From NCBI GenBank assembly GCA_918807975.1, contig OU964921.1, forward strand, positions 46,278,498 through 46,342,497: 64,000 bases of DNA. Direction: 5' to 3'. This DNA comes from Aplidium turbinatum. Its lineage: Eukaryota > Chordata > Ascidiacea > Aplousobranchia > Polyclinidae. Below, in pieces: positions 22,220 through 36,204 of the stretch (within the stretch, counting starts at the first letter, position 1; each line of letters opens with the position of its first letter). A program made the translations under genes and the position numbers. The notes beneath the pieces were generated by a model. The model searched no databases and was not told where the DNA came from. It saw only the letters and a list, made by a program, of their open reading frames with translations.

Positions 22220-22913
22220 CTCTACAGTCTTCTCCAGAAGTATCCAAACTACCTGGAATAACCTGTTATGGCTTTGTCCAGTCCGAAGATAAATATTCAA
22301 AGCCAAGGCAATTGCTTCTTTTTCATCGATTCAACGTCTTTCAACTGCTTTACTGGCTGTGGTAGATCACGTGACTGCAAAAGTTTCATCATCTACGGAT
22401 CGATTCGTTGATTACAATATTGTAACACAAATGGACGTTGTTAAGATGATGGTGACAAACGTTATAATTGATTGAAGTGTGGCTTCAGCTACCACAGCAA
22501 CTATTAGTTTGTGGTGACACTGGTGGTATGGTTGGTAAGTTGAGCTTGGTTTTGTGAAAAGTCAGCATAATCATCATTTCAGACAGTTTCGACTCTGGTC
22601 ACTCTATGAACCATATCTCCCCACAGTCCTCGATTCCTCACAGCCTCCTTCAGCTCTTCCATGCCCATCCCGCTGTAATTTGTCACAGTATCGAGCCATC
22701 ATGCTTAGGGAAGACCTTTCCCTTTTGTTCCCTGATCAAACCAAGCATGGAACTTGTTTTTAAAGTATGAAAGAAGTAAAAGTGAAATTCTTGTTCAACA
22801 AACTAGAGTTGTAGAGATTAGTCGTTGATCGAAATTTTAATTCAAAATAAAATCAAGAAAACGAATTTTTTATCGAAACAAAATTTATATATTTTTTAAC
22901 AACTCCTTATCAA

Positions 22914-23757
22914 ATGTCAAGATCACTAGCGACATATGGAGGAGCATTAATGAGAGGAGACACTTGGAAGAATTGGAGGAAATCTTATCAGGTATGTATG
23001 TAATACATTATGGTAAACCCGCTGAGGTTACTTTGTTTTGGTTGTCTGTGGTTCAAACATCTTCAGTAATTTTCCAACATGGCTGACTCAAAGCAAAATT
23101 ATTTTCTAAAGCAAAATAAAAAATGTGTTTACAGCTCAAAATATGAATAGCCGTATGCTTGTCTATTTCATGATACGTGGGATATCGAAATTTAAACAGT
23201 GCTTAAAAATATCATGAAGTAAGAAACATTCAGTTCCAATTAGCATTAAAATCTTCACTAACTTGCTTCACTTTGTCAAACTGTAAGTCTTAAAAGTCGA
23301 AACACCTTTTGGTGTTTAAAACTTGATCATAAAAGTATTGAAAAATGCAAACATTACTGTGGCAGTAAGTATAGATTTTGTGATGAACTAAATGGTTTAA
23401 TTAATTTAATAGTTTGAACAAAACTGGTCAAAACTTTTTTATATATTTATGAAAGCATCAAAAAGATGGGAAGTGGAGATATTGGGAGAAATGGTTGCAG
23501 CCACTTCCAAATCTTGACACAGTCTCTTGTCAGAAGGTTCAAACTGCATCGTTCCTCAAATTGTTCTACATCTATTTTCTGACACTTTATTGGTCAGCAT
23601 GATGTATGTGCATACTTTCGTATGGTTCACGTTGGTGGACTCATCCCATCAGTGGAATAAACGTAGCAAGGACGCAAATGAAGCGATCCATCGCGTCCGT
23701 GGAGTTGAGGATCAGTGGAGGCAGATGGTGGAGTTCCTCAGCTACCTCAACAACTAA
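22914..23757 (+). CDS. Small two-exon gene, copy 2
   Basis: Exons 22914-22991 and 23653-23757. The 60-aa product is identical to that of copy 1, with the same phase-0 junction joining ...KSYQ to WNKRS. The AATAAA 200 bases past the stop is also kept. Function unknown. Near-identity with copy 1 reflects recent unit duplication and says little about selection. Confidence 0.5.
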
Positions 23758-24858
23758 GTTGGGGAATGTTTATTTTGTCACAATGTATGGAAAGGAAACG
23801 CTTAGATTAAGAAAAGCTTATCCACAAATATTTGAAGATCTCAAAACTTTTCATCGTTGTTTCTGTTAGTTCCACACATGGCTACCTAAAGATACGGCCT
23901 GACTTGTCACATTTTGCCGAAACTTTCAGATTTTACTAACATTTGGCAAATGTTTAAATAAATTTTTCTAAAAATTGTATTTTTACGCTTTCTTTACTGT
24001 TTTCCCCAGATGACACGATAAGTTTTAACATCCTCAGATGTTAAAAAACATAGAAAATTTGATTTCGAAGATTTTAGTCGACTGTTAATTTTTCAATAAC
24101 AGTCTGATTCAGCGTTTTTTAACTTACTTTTTGTCATTTGCTACTGCTTTCCCAAGGCAACTAAAAAGCGTTTACATCATCAAGAGACAGCAATTAGGAA
24201 ATTTTTTTTAGAAAATGTCAGTCAAACACTAGCAGTAGCGGTAATCACAATTTGCAAAATGTGACAAATCAGGCGGCATCTCCAGGGGCCATGTTCCACA
24301 TTACTAAATACTTTTCACTTTAGAGAACTTACTGTACAGCGCCACTCAAGGCTAATTGATATTGATGCTGGTAATGACTGGATAAATACTTCCACTACAA
24401 TAATGCAACTGATTGTTTCATAATTATCATTTATTTGGAAAACTTGAAAGATTGGAAAGAGCGCTTTTGATGTAAATGAAAAATTCATTACACAAATACA
24501 TAATGTACATACACGCATTGTCCCATAGTACAAATGTTCATTGAAACGACATCAAACTACAAGCGGACAGCGTTATATAGCGAGTTGCCCTGGATGAGGT
24601 GTTTGAATATTTGTGGAAGAACAAAAGTTGTTTGAAATATTTCAAGCTCTTAGTTCCTGATGCTCGGGTGAAAGAGATTTCAATCGAACGATTCAACAGA
24701 ATCAAATCTTCTTGTTCGTTACAGCGATGTTCGAGGAAGATTCAACTTTCAGTTGTTTGGGAAACATTTTAGCTTTCTCTGTTCATCGCAGGCGAAACTT
24801 CCTCTGGGATGGATTTGTTTACAAGTTGTCGCAAGACTCAATTGTTGTTGACAATGCT

Positions 24859-26745
24859 TCAGTGTGTCTCCTCATGCTTGGCCGCGTTGTGCTTCTTCAA
24901 GGAGCTCTTCTGCGAGTACACTTTGTTACATCCTTCAACCTGTAACATAGAAACAACGTCAGATACGATCGGATTGATGTTTGCTGGTTCCAGACAATCT
25001 CAGAACTGTCTGATTCATTCAAAATTGATTGAAATATTCATATTCACAACAGAATACAACTCTACAAAAACTGTTCGTTGATAATTTTGTCAAAAACTAA
25101 AACCAGTTTCATTATCGTGAAACGTTCAATGTAAATTTCATATCTTTCAATTTGATAAGTTTGGATTTTGCTTAAGTTTAAATTTCAACAAATTTAGAAA
25201 TGTTGTAATTATTTATAAGATTATTGCATTGTTTAAGTTTCGTTTCCTTCAGTTGAGTTTTGTGCATCAGCAATCACAACGTAGTTTGAGGTTCTTACCG
25301 GGCAGGGGAACTGCTTCCCTTCGTGCGTCTGCTGGTGCTTTATCCTGTCGGAGCTGTTCGAGAAGCGTTTGTCGCAGACACCGCATGGAAATCGCTTGTC
25401 ATCTGAAAAAGACAAAACGTTAACGATAAATTTGTTTGATTAGAAATGGACAGAGGTAGTCTAACTTTTATTTTGTGGACGTCTGAGCTTTCCATACTGA
25501 AAGTAAAATCATACCAGAGATGAAACAAAACATTTTACAATATTTCTATACCACGTCATAATTACCTGTGTGGTATCGCTCGTGCACGACAAGTCCCTCC
25601 GATCTTGGAAACCTTTCGTCGCAGTGTCTGCAATTAAATGGCTTCTCCCCAGTGTGGACACGAACGTGGTTGACCAATCTATATTGAGCCATGAAGAACT
25701 TCTTGCAATCACCCCAAAAGCATAGTGCCCTTTCTGATTGAGTGTTGCCCTTCGGTTTTCGTTTCTTTTTCAAATGATCTTCAGTCACGTGATTTATAAA
25801 GAATTGAAAATCTTGAAATATTGCACCGCATCTTTCATCATTGAACACCCATTGGCAAGTATATGGGGCGCGTGGGGGATAATCAGTGTTGCGATGTTTG
25901 TGCTTTTTCTTCCATTGGCGTACAGAGCTGTGATTGTTTTGTTGTTTGGATACCATCGTCATCACTGGGACGTCATCTAGTGTTGGGTGTACGTCCATCA
26001 TCTGTTGGTCTTCAAGTGCTTGATGTGGCGATGAATTTTGATCATGTGTTGATGTTGCCATGGTTGGTTGTTCATAATATTGTTCTTGCAGTGGCAATGG
26101 ATTCTGAACATGTGTTGATGTTGTCATGAGTGGGTGTTCATAATATTGTTCTTGTAGTGGCAATGAACTCTGAACATGTGTTGATGTTGTCATAGGTGGG
26201 TGTTCATAATGTTGTTCTTGCAGTGGCAATGAATTCTGAACATGTGTTGATGTTGTCATGGGTGGGTGTTCATAATGTTGTTCTTGCAGTGGCAATGAAT
26301 TCTGAAAATGTGTTGATGTTGTCATGGGTGGGTGTTCATAATGTTGTTCTTGCAGTGGCAATGAATTCTGAACATGTGTTGATGTTGCCATGGGTGCGTG
26401 TTCATAATGTTGTTCTTGCAGTGGCGATGACTGCTGATCAAGTGTTGATGTTGCCATGGGTGGATTTTGTCCATATTGCGGTTCTTGTTGTGGTAATTCT
26501 GTCATATTGTTGTACTGATGATAATACTGAACTGGATACTGAGTTGGAGAATGCTGAACCCATCCTTGGCCTTCTGCTGGTTGAAATGTTTCGCTGCTCA
26601 CAGTTTGGACTTGTGCGCAGCTAGTGGAGTTAGGTTGGTAATTAGACTGTTCCCTCCCAGTTGAGACACAATATTGTCCTTGATCATAATAGTTGAACTC
26701 ATTCGAGATTAAGCTATACTGATAATAATTTCCAAAATTACTCAT
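24859..26745 (-). CDS. Zic-r.b: ZIC-family five-zinc-finger transcription factor, copy 2
   Basis: Exons 26745-25566, 25402-25299 and 24939-24859 on the minus strand give 454 aa. It matches copy 1 except for one extra 22-aa unit in the N-terminal array (six full units and a partial seventh) and a V-to-F change in one unit. All five fingers and both intron phases are the same. The 66-bp length difference lies wholly in the repeats, as expected for slippage or unequal exchange. It faces the coiled-coil gene that starts near 32339 and converges on the small gene at 22914. Confidence 0.9.
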
Positions 26746-26768
26746 TTTCTTAAGTTAGAAAATAATCT
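26746..26768 (-). promoter_or_regulatory. Conserved splice acceptor 21 nt before the Zic start codon (copy 2)
   Basis: TATTTTTCAG on the minus strand, then 21 bases, then ATG, as in copy 1. Confidence 0.6.
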
Positions 26769-27040
26769 GAAAAATATGTAAAGTTGTTTAAGAATCACAA
26801 ATCGAAGTAGATAGGTTGCTTTTTTATATGCAAATATCAGCAGTGCTCGATGCAGCAAGCAGAACCAATGGCATTTTAGCATACACGTTGCAGCCAAACA
26901 CACTTTATCGTACCAACACAACAATTAAGTGGCACTCAATTGTAAAATTCATCTTCAAATATTCAAACTTGCTGTTGGAAAGTGGAATTTTAAACAAAAA
27001 TCTGCTTCAAAAAATTTCAATAAACAGCAATAACAATTTC

Positions 27041-27377
27041 TATCTCTCAACGCAAACTACAAACTGATCTCAACTTGAAACAACGTTACCTCAGTTGCTC
27101 TGTGGCTTTCTGTGCAGTGACTTCAATATATGATTGTGTACTCACACGTTTGCACTCTCCAAGTGATTACAACGATTCAATCCCTGTTGATTTTATTCAC
27201 TCCCTGATGTGTTTAATTGATGGTTAGTTGCAAGTTTCAAGAAATTGTCTAATCCATTTCACAGTTATTTACTGAGTTTCTGAATCTTTTGTTGAATAAC
27301 AATCTCTAATTGATTGCGCAACAATCCTGCGTCAATGCGACAACAATGTGGCTTTGTTGATGCATCAACAAAGCCAC
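27041..27377. promoter_or_regulatory. Zic upstream block, first copy, with palindrome (unit 2)
   Basis: Same as 7982-8318. The perfect 30-bp palindrome is at 27348-27377. Confidence 0.5.
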
Positions 27378-27903
27378 TTTTATAGCGAAGTGACAAGTTT
27401 CTTGTTCAACTTAGGATTTCAAATGCATTAGTTGTAGAAGTTTATTAATTAAAAGAATAAATAATTATTGCCCAAACTAATAACGTAACAAAAAACAAAG
27501 TTTAAAGACACAAAGATATCTTTTGACTTTGTGAAATGAAACTCCTTGAAGCGAGTCGCGCTCAGTGGACGTTGGAAAATTGAATTTCAATAAAAATGGG
27601 AGCGCGAACCAAATTACATGCTTAGTGATTATTTCTTGAAGTTTTTGATAAACTTTTTTGACAGAACCTTAAGTCATATCCTACATTGTTGAGTCAAAGT
27701 ACATGCAAAGTTGTGAAAAAACAATCTCTAGAAAAAACCTCAAAAGAGAGAAACTTGGCGCTTCCTTGCCTTGAACCCTCGACGCGAGGAAGGAACTTGA
27801 TGATGATGAATTTTATCGAAAATTAAATGAACTGTATATTCACGCATTAAAATATAGATTATATACCTTTTTCTAAATTTCATTTATACCAAAAAAAAGT
27901 ATC

Positions 27904-28389
27904 AATTCCAATCTCTCTGTACGCAAACTACAAACTGATCTCAACTTGAAACAACGTTCCCTCAGTTGCTCTGTGGCTTTCTGTGCAGTGACGTCAACAC
28001 GTGGTTCACCAACCCTTGCACTCCCCAGTGATTGCAACTATTCATTCTCTCTTGATTTTATTCACTCCCTGTTGCTTTTAATTGATGGTTAGTTGCAAGT
28101 TTCAAGAAATTATCTAATCCATTTCACAGTTATTTGCTCAGTTGCTAGCTTTCCATCCATCACGTGATTTGCCTTAAATAAGGAAATTCATTGTTATCAG
28201 GAACAACCTTTTGTTTTGCTGGAAAATTGGTCAAAGATGATGTTCATTCTAACTTGGTCAATTTTAACTTAATATTTAAACAACAGTTGTATGAGTTCTT
28301 GTTTCTATTTTATCATCAGTTGTTGAATAACAATCTCCAATTGATTGCGCAACAATCCTGCGTCAATGCAGCAACAATGCCAATCATTG
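27904..28389. promoter_or_regulatory. Zic upstream block, second copy (unit 2)
   Basis: Same as 8845-9330, with the TGACGTCA site and the same 170-bp interruption. The spacer from 27378 to 27903 holds nothing recognised. Confidence 0.5.
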
Positions 28390-28721
28390 TTGCAACAACA
28401 AAGTCGACTTTGGCGACAAATTTCTAGTTCAATTTTACATTTGATGGGGTTGTGTGTCAAATGCCTTGTTTTTTGAAGATTGTACATTTTAAACAGTTGT
28501 CAATATTTCTTAAACAAAACAACGAGTTCATCAGTTATACGCACTATATTTACGACCACTCGAACAAACTATATAGTCATGCTGTTGCCAAATTTGACAT
28601 AGTTTATTTTACAAAACTTCTTCAACAAAAATTAAGCACTCGAAATTAATGTTTTTGATAATATTTTCACATTTTGGCAAAATTATTTTTATGTCGGAGC
28701 AAAAGTGTTTGTTCTAATTTT

Positions 28722-29047
28722 GTTGAGAATTAAAATAAAGTTCAACCAGCCTCATGTTTAAAAAGAACATATATTTCGCTACATAGTAATGAGCATCTTC
28801 AGTTCTGCAAACATTGGTTTTTATATCCCATGACGTAAATACTTTTCTTAATGTGTTAATGTTGAAGTAATTTTGCTCATCATTTTAATTTTGATTATAG
28901 AGGCTTACAGCATAGTTTCCCTTTATGCAGCATTTATTGCAGTAATTTGTTTGTTTGTTTGCAGAACTGAAGATGCTCATTACTATGTAGCGAAATATAT
29001 ATTCTTTTTAAACATGAGGCTGGTTGAACTTTATTTTAATTCTCAAC
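28722..29047. mobile_element. Foldback MITE, unit 2 copy
   Basis: Same 91-bp arms and position as at 9663-9988. The spacer before it (28390-28721) shows no feature. Confidence 0.88.
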
Positions 29048-32000
29048 TTTTTTCGATATGATCAAGTCAACTGCTTCATGCTGACGGCGTGCCAGGGTTA
29101 TGTCTATTATGAAAACTATCATTGATTAGAAGTCGATTGTGTGCAAATCGACAACCAAAAATTTAACATCATTGTATCAATGACCATTCACAAGATCATG
29201 ATATTGAAAGAATTATAAAGTATGTTCTGAATGAGGAATACGTCACAATGGTCTCATCAACAGTTCTGCAAATTGCTTGGTTGCCTTGTTATAGTTTTTA
29301 TGACATTCAATTTACATTTTGTTTTAGTTCTTTCATTTCACACTTGACAATTACAAGAATGTTAAAGACGCTTTGAAATCGATTGGGACGTCCTGGCCTT
29401 GGCTTTTGCAACTGACAACAAATATCCCCTTTGGACTCATCAATCAAGTTGGAAAAGCTCATAATATTCTGGTCAGTTCTAACTATTGATTGCACACATG
29501 AATCTTCCTTGTTACTTTGCAAGTCGATGTTATACATCGTATATTGTGACCAATACTTATCTTCTTCAATAAAATTGTACTTGCAACTACAATATCAAAG
29601 TACGCACCAATATGTGCCTACAGATATCGAAAGTTAAATACCACTATTAATCGAAAATTGAAAGTGGTCTGCTCTTGTTTGAAATAGTTTTATAATCACG
29701 AGTTTCACTCCTTTCCTAGACTGAGTATTTCTTGTGCTTCCTCACTGACAGACAAGTTGGTCTCGTCCTACAAACTTTCACCTCACAATAGATTTGGAAA
29801 CTTTTGCAGATTTTAACTTTTGTCACATCAAAACTGGGCACGTGTCAAGCGCTTGCATTGTTTGTTGTAACGTCATTGTGACGTATAAACAACGCAACAG
29901 TTGTGCAAACATTATGTACAAGCAGAAGCCCTCACCTCACCATTGTCATGAAACAATAGCATCGCGCGCACGGCTGGCTCAGTTGGAGCACTTGTGCAGA
30001 CAGGTGGCCACGAGTTAACTTACAACTTTCTCACAGCAAATCCATTCAATTCGTGATTCCTTTGCTTTCGTCTGCATTATTCTGATGTCATAATTGCAAT
30101 CTATTGTACATGATAATTCTCTTCCAGTTTTCTGTTTCTCATTGTTTAACGCGGAAGTTCTTTATTGTCGATTGGGTTATTGTCTATATTGCTTCTACTT
30201 TTGTCTAACCTGCTATTGTTATGTTGAACAATTAATTTTGTGAATATCGGAAATTTATTAATTTTCCAGAACATTGTTGACTATTGTCCAACAAACTGGT
30301 CCTGACTATAATGGGATTAATGCAGGGGTGCGGGGTGGGGTGGCCACGCCCCATGTCACTACGCCACTTACTCAAGTCAAGTGAAAAAATATCTAAGGTT
30401 TATTCTTTTGATTTTTAGAAGTTTCCAAGCTTCAATATTTTGAAAGTGGAAAGGTTTTTTTTTTGCGAATTCCTATGACATTGAACAAAATCATACATAA
30501 TAGTTAGTTGCGAAATTATCTCATCAAACCATTGTAATTCCTTGCAATGAAGAGGATTGTGATGACGTTTAGCTCGATCTGGATAGTTTTGTTGCTTGAA
30601 AGATGATTGGCCAAGAACATTGTTGCGGAGAAAACTTCACCAGTCACGTGACAAGTTATTCCAAGCTCATGTTGAGAGAAATGATGTTTCAAGAAATTTT
30701 GCAAAGAATTCCAAATGTTTTAATGCAACAATGTTTTGACAAAATGTTTTGAAAATATTATGATGTATGTCATTACGTCACTTACTCAAGTCAAGTGTAG
30801 AGATCCTTGAAAGGAAATGTCAAAGATCTTTTCTTTTAACTTTAAAAAAGTTTCTTTCCGACTACGAAGTTTCTATTGGAAAATACGACGCCATTTTGTT
30901 ATAAACGAAACTGTTTGGCATTTCTGTGACGTTTCGTTGCTTCAACTTTGCATTATGATGCAATAAGTTGAATTATTCCACGAGTTTCGTGATGGCAAAT
31001 TCCAAATATTTTGTGTTTTGACAAAATGTTTTGAAATTATTATGAAATGAATTTCCATTTTGTTTTGATCACTTTCCGCTGTGTAGCCTACTTCTTATGA
31101 TGTCATATTGATTTAGCAGTTATTACGTCACATATTGATTGTTCTATCATAATGGCATGAAGAGCAAACAGAGTACATTTGTGACACTTGTAACCTCACT
31201 GCTGGAGCATACGACGCCATTTTGTTATAAACGAAACTGTTTGGCATTTCTGTGACGTTTCGTTGCTTCAACTTTGCATTATGATGCAATAAGTTGAATT
31301 CTTCCACGAGTTTGGTGTCGACGATGAAGTTTCTTGACAACGATCTTATTGAACTTGCAAGCCGCCATTTTGATTTCAGTTATAGAACATTTTGAAACTT
31401 GTTTATTGTAACTTTACCTCAGTTTTCATTAGTTCATTAAAAGTGAAATGCAATAATTGATGTGAGTGCTGAGGAATTTATTTAGAAGCATTTGTATGAT
31501 GCAGTTTGCAAGTGGGAATGTTGATGCGTTTCGACGACGTACGAAACATTCACACCAACAAGCTGCCGCCATTTTGTTTTCGCCACCGCGTCTCGAGTGG
31601 TTTGGTTTTAGTTGACTTGGTTGGTTTTGAATCTTTATCCTCGGACTGACAAAGCCTTGATATGTTATTCCTGCTAGTTTCGCATACTTGTAGAGGCTTT
31701 TGACGCAGGGCTGGTTACCGAGATTGACAAAGTGAAGTTTTCCGATTTTTAAAGTCTTGTTGCCTTAGAATTATTCCATTCACTAGGTGCCGCTAAATGG
31801 AGAGCAGTCATTGGTCTTGACGTTTCTTCGTTCCAGAAGTCACGCGCTAACCAACTGAGCTCTCGGGGCGGACAATACCGTGGTTTGTGACGTCAGCCTT
31901 TTGAAAGCTTTGTTGATGCCTTACTTACATAACACGCATGACTGGTTGTTGAAATTTACAGACAAGTTGTTTGAAGTTCATATGACCCAAGGATGACTTG

Positions 32001-32338
32001 AGCGATTGCATGAAATGTTGATTTAATTGTACTTCGATTTAATCCTTAGTTTCTTTCTGAAACAATCGTTCTGAAACATGCCAACATTTGTAGTTTGTTA
32101 TTATCAGTCTAACGGTGTAGTCTTACAATGTCCATGGTTACGCCTGTACTGTTTAGTCTCAGTGTTTATTCGTTTTCATTCAATGCAGCTGATGATTTTA
32201 ACATCAAGGGATCACGAACCTTGATTTTGATTTGAGTTTTTAATCGGCCTTCTATTGATGAGGCCACACTGACGTCACTAGGCACGAGGCTCAGTCGGAG
32301 GAAAACTTACAAAATTAAGAAACAAAATTACTGTTCAG
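29048..32338. other. Gene-poor stretch upstream of coiled-coil gene copy 2
   Basis: Counterpart of 9989-13274: exon-like pieces at 29328-29471 and 29914-30003, YY1-like motifs, the 93-bp direct repeat and the tRNA-like half recur here. A CTAC insertion near 31088 is specific to this unit. No gene can be supported. Confidence 0.4.
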
Positions 32339-32813
32339 CCACGACCGCCAGTTGAGGATGCAGCATGCAGTGACGTTTCGATTGGTGGACGCGACGTCTC
32401 AATTGAACTCGTCATTGGTCACGCAAGCGGAAGAGATTGACGAAATCGAAAACTTTCTGGAATCGAATCGTGAGATCGTCTTCGACCTGATGGAGCTTCT
32501 GTCGACCACACAAGAGGTGATGACGTCAGAATGCGATCGTTGTTTGAAAACATTTTTGTAACGTCATTTGTTGATCGTTGATTGAAGATGCTTTCTAAGT
32601 GGGAAAACTTCTTCTGAAGGTTAATCTTGGAAGCTTCACGTACTTGTCGAGGCTTTGAACCACCGATGTAGGTGAAGTCTTTGATGTCGCCAAGTTTGAA
32701 GTTTTGCAACTCAATGACCTGCACCAGTGGTTCAAAGTCTTTGAAAGTATTTCAACCTTCCAGGATTTGACATCAAAGATGCTTCCACTGAAGATAAACT
32801 TACCGGTACTTAA

Positions 32814-33450
32814 ACACTTTCACTGCCAAGATTTTTTTGGTGGATTTTTTTAAAATTTAGTTTGAGCAAGGCTTTGATTTTGAACTGCTGTATTTTGAGA
32901 ACGGAAACTGCTAGAAAAAAAATCAAAACATGAAAGTTGGTGCATTTTCAACAGTCTTTTACAGTATGTTTACAAATTTTGTGCATTTTTTTTTGAAAAT
33001 GCCTTAAATCACTAAAATTTCTGACAAACTACAAAAAATTTGTGTTTTTTTTTACTTTTTTCGCTTCCGTTTAGATATCGGGAAAAAAATCTTCAAACTG
33101 CGATAAACTTTACCGGTAGATGTCAGGCAAGTGCTACACTTGCAGCACAAAGGTTGTCACGGAGATATTGACGCGATATGCGAGGAAAGAACTGGATAAG
33201 CTTCACTTTGCACAAAAAATGACAGTTTTTTACAAAAAATGACAATTCTTTGTAAATAATTAAATATTGCAGATGAAATTTAAATACAAACCTAGTAATT
33301 TTTTTCAACTTTTAGACAATACAAGTCTTCCTCTTTCTAAAACAGTCAGACTCATGCAGTTTGGCAAACAAAAAGACCAGATTTATCTAATTATCAAATG
33401 ACGTCAAAAATGACGTCACAATGCACGAGTATACTCGGGTTGGCGGGGAA
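32814..33450. mobile_element. piggyBac-type MITE, present only in unit 2
   Basis: A 637-bp insertion relative to unit 1. The left edge is TTAA (32810-32813) followed by ACACTTTCACTGCCAA. The right edge, read inward on the other strand, is TTCCCCGCCAA, similar to the left after its first bases. The empty site in unit 1 is a single TTAA at 13746-13749. This fits piggyBac, which targets and duplicates TTAA, with a few bases lost from the right end. It contains GTATACTCG and two TGACGTCA sites, but no open frame of note. Confidence 0.65.
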
Positions 33451-33496
33451 TATACATAAAAAGAAAATTGTAAGATAAATGTGACTATACAATTTT

Positions 33497-34050
33497 GGTA
33501 AAGAGGTCACTTTTTTCAACCACAGACATATGCAACCAAGAAACCACACGGCATTTAACATAATCCATTAAAATTGAACATAAACTATAAGCTACAAACG
33601 TTTTCGGCCATACACACGTTAGCCTTTATCAAGTAACAAAAAAATAACTGCTTATCATATCTACCATGAAAATGAATACCTGATCTAAACACTGAATTGA
33701 AAAGCGAAATGCAAAAAGAAAGGCAGAGCATAGGAGAAAGGCACATCACATGGCGTTTAAATTACACAAGGCAAAGACGCATCATGACGCATCAAGAAAA
33801 GACGTTGAGTAGTAAGAAGCGCCTGAGGCAAACAACTGTGTATTGAGGCGAGGATTGTATGATTTTATTAGCAAAATCTCGTGGATTTTAGTGTCGAATT
33901 CGTTATTTTTTTGTTACTTGATAAGGGCTAACATGTGTATGGCCGAAAACGTTTGTAGCTTATAGTTTATGTTCAATTTTAATGGATTATGTTAAATGCC
34001 GTGTGGTTTCTTGGTTGTATATGTCTGTAGTGGAAAAAATGTGACTATGT
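33497..34050. mobile_element. Long foldback element, unit 2 copy
   Basis: Arms at about 33497-33648 and 33902-34050, as in unit 1. The neighbouring composite repeats follow to about 34400; here the hairpin right arm (34245-34272) is complete. Confidence 0.85.
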
Positions 34051-35248
34051 ACTCTATAGCGACAGTTTATTTCCGGAGTGTCGTTACTGTTATAATTCGT
34101 ATAATTCACTCGCAATCATTCTTTTATCACTTGTTCAGTTTGTGCTTTTCAGTCCGGAGTGTCGTTACAGTTATAGTGCAAAGACAAATTTATACCAAAG
34201 ACAGGCAAGACACAATAATACCACAGGGTTGAGCATTACAACAGTATTGTTGTGTCTTGCCTGTCTTTGGTATAAAAAAGCAAACTCTCTCCCGAAACTA
34301 TAAAGACAAATTTATCTTATAATTTTCATTTGATGTATATTGCAAATTTAAGTAAATCCTAATGAGGACACACATACGTGTCGAAAACGTTTGAGTTGAT
34401 TTTTTAAATATGTTATATCTCTTTGTAATAAAACATGTTAAACCTGGTGAAGTTACTTTGTTCTGTCTGTCTGTACATCACAAGGTGTCGCGACCGTGCC
34501 AATATCTTTGTATGTAGTCAATCGTTTTCTATCGAGTACGCTTTAAAGTCCACATTTTGTCGCTTCTACCTTTCTCCAAACCCAAACTTTGTTATGCAAA
34601 TGATATTGTTTTTTCTTTGATTAGTCGGGAATAAAAAACATGAATTAGCGTTTCGTGTTTCCGATCATGTTTTGCTGCTTAGTGGCAGGTAGCTTGCCAG
34701 ATTTAAATAACTGTCTTTTATTTATTGTGCAAACGTTCTTTCATTTTCTCATCAATCAACATGCTCCCTTCTTAGAAACCTAAACACTTCACTTGAACAA
34801 GGAACAATTATTGAAGTTGCAATGGCACGAAAGACGATCATTGCAGTGAAGTGAGTCTGGAGTAAGATATTTAACTGAGTTTCATATGTAACTTAATTTT
34901 CTGCATGTGATTCAGGATTTGAATGAACACAAGGAAGACGCTGAAGAGGCGATCAGCTCAATCCTCTCTCAACAATCCTCCTTCCTCCTTGAGAATCGTG
35001 AGATGAACAAGTCACTGGCGGCGCTGAAAAGCTGGTCGTCAGATACCATGGCAACCATCAACCAGTTTGACTCAAATGTAATCACTTCCATCGATTTCGT
35101 TTCGATATCATTTCACGGCTTCTTCGTTAATTTTTCTCAAAGAAATATTTTGCATTTAATGGGGGAAAGAGTTTTGTGATTTGTTCATGAAAAGCTTGCG
35201 CTGGTCTGAGAAGGCAGAGTCAGCTCATTGTCAACATTAAAATAAAAA

Positions 35249-35320
35249 TGACCCCGACATGATTTGAACACGCAACCTTCTGATCTGGAGTCAGACGCGC
35301 TACCGTTGCGCCACCGAGTC
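35249..35320 (-). tRNA. tRNA-Trp (CCA), unit 2 copy
   Basis: Identical in structure to the copy at 15538-15609, including the acceptor-stem G-G mismatch and the oligo-T terminator. It is in the same intron and the same antisense orientation. Confidence 0.85.
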
Positions 35321-36204
35321 GTTGTGTTGGCGTGAAACATTGCAATGAAATGAAACAGTTGTCGGTAATGAGATGTTTTGATATTGTGGAGTGTCATGTG
35401 TTCGCATTGTCAAGAAAGAAGCTAGCAAAACGAATGATGACAATGGGCATCATTTTCGATTGACACTAGTGTTCCTCCACATCGTAGTTTGTAAAGTTTT
35501 TTCCATTCGCTTTCATGGCTCCAACCGCTCCCAAGAACGATCTAACAAACTACATTTTTTCTTCAGATCGAGTTCCTCGACGTTCGCGTTCATGGATGCC
35601 AACATCACAGACCTAAGGAGCTCTTTAGATCAAATCCTCATAACTTCTTATGACAATGCAGCCATCGCGCGCAATCTCCGCCAATCTCTGATTCGCGCAG
35701 AAAAGACGCTCGCAGCCACGGTTGGTGACGTCAGTTCTGGAAGAGAAGTTCGACTTCGCGAAATGTTACGCAACATCAACTGTTTTCATGTGACTTTGTG
35801 ACGTAACACATTTGCGAAGAGCATTTGTCGATTATGACCTTTGACCTTCAGTTGTTGTTTTTAGAAATTAGAAATCGGTTCCAACAGAAGATCGCTGCAG
35901 AGTCAACACAACAGGTTGGCTCGCTTGGTTGCCAGGCTCGGAGAGTCCAGGAACTCCATGGAGGATCAAGCAACGCTGCTTCTTGAGAGAGTGGAAAAGT
36001 TGGAGCATAACATTTCGCAAAATATTGGAAACTCCACCGTGGTCACGTCACGGTTGAATGAAGTGGTGACAAGCCAGCAAAGCTTGTTGATGTCATTGAT
36101 TGATGACGTCACACGTCAGCGTGACAACGTGGGTGGGATAGTTGGAAAGGTGAAAGCTTGAATAACGCATGGTGGAAGTGGAAGACTCAAAGAAGTCTCG
36201 CTGC

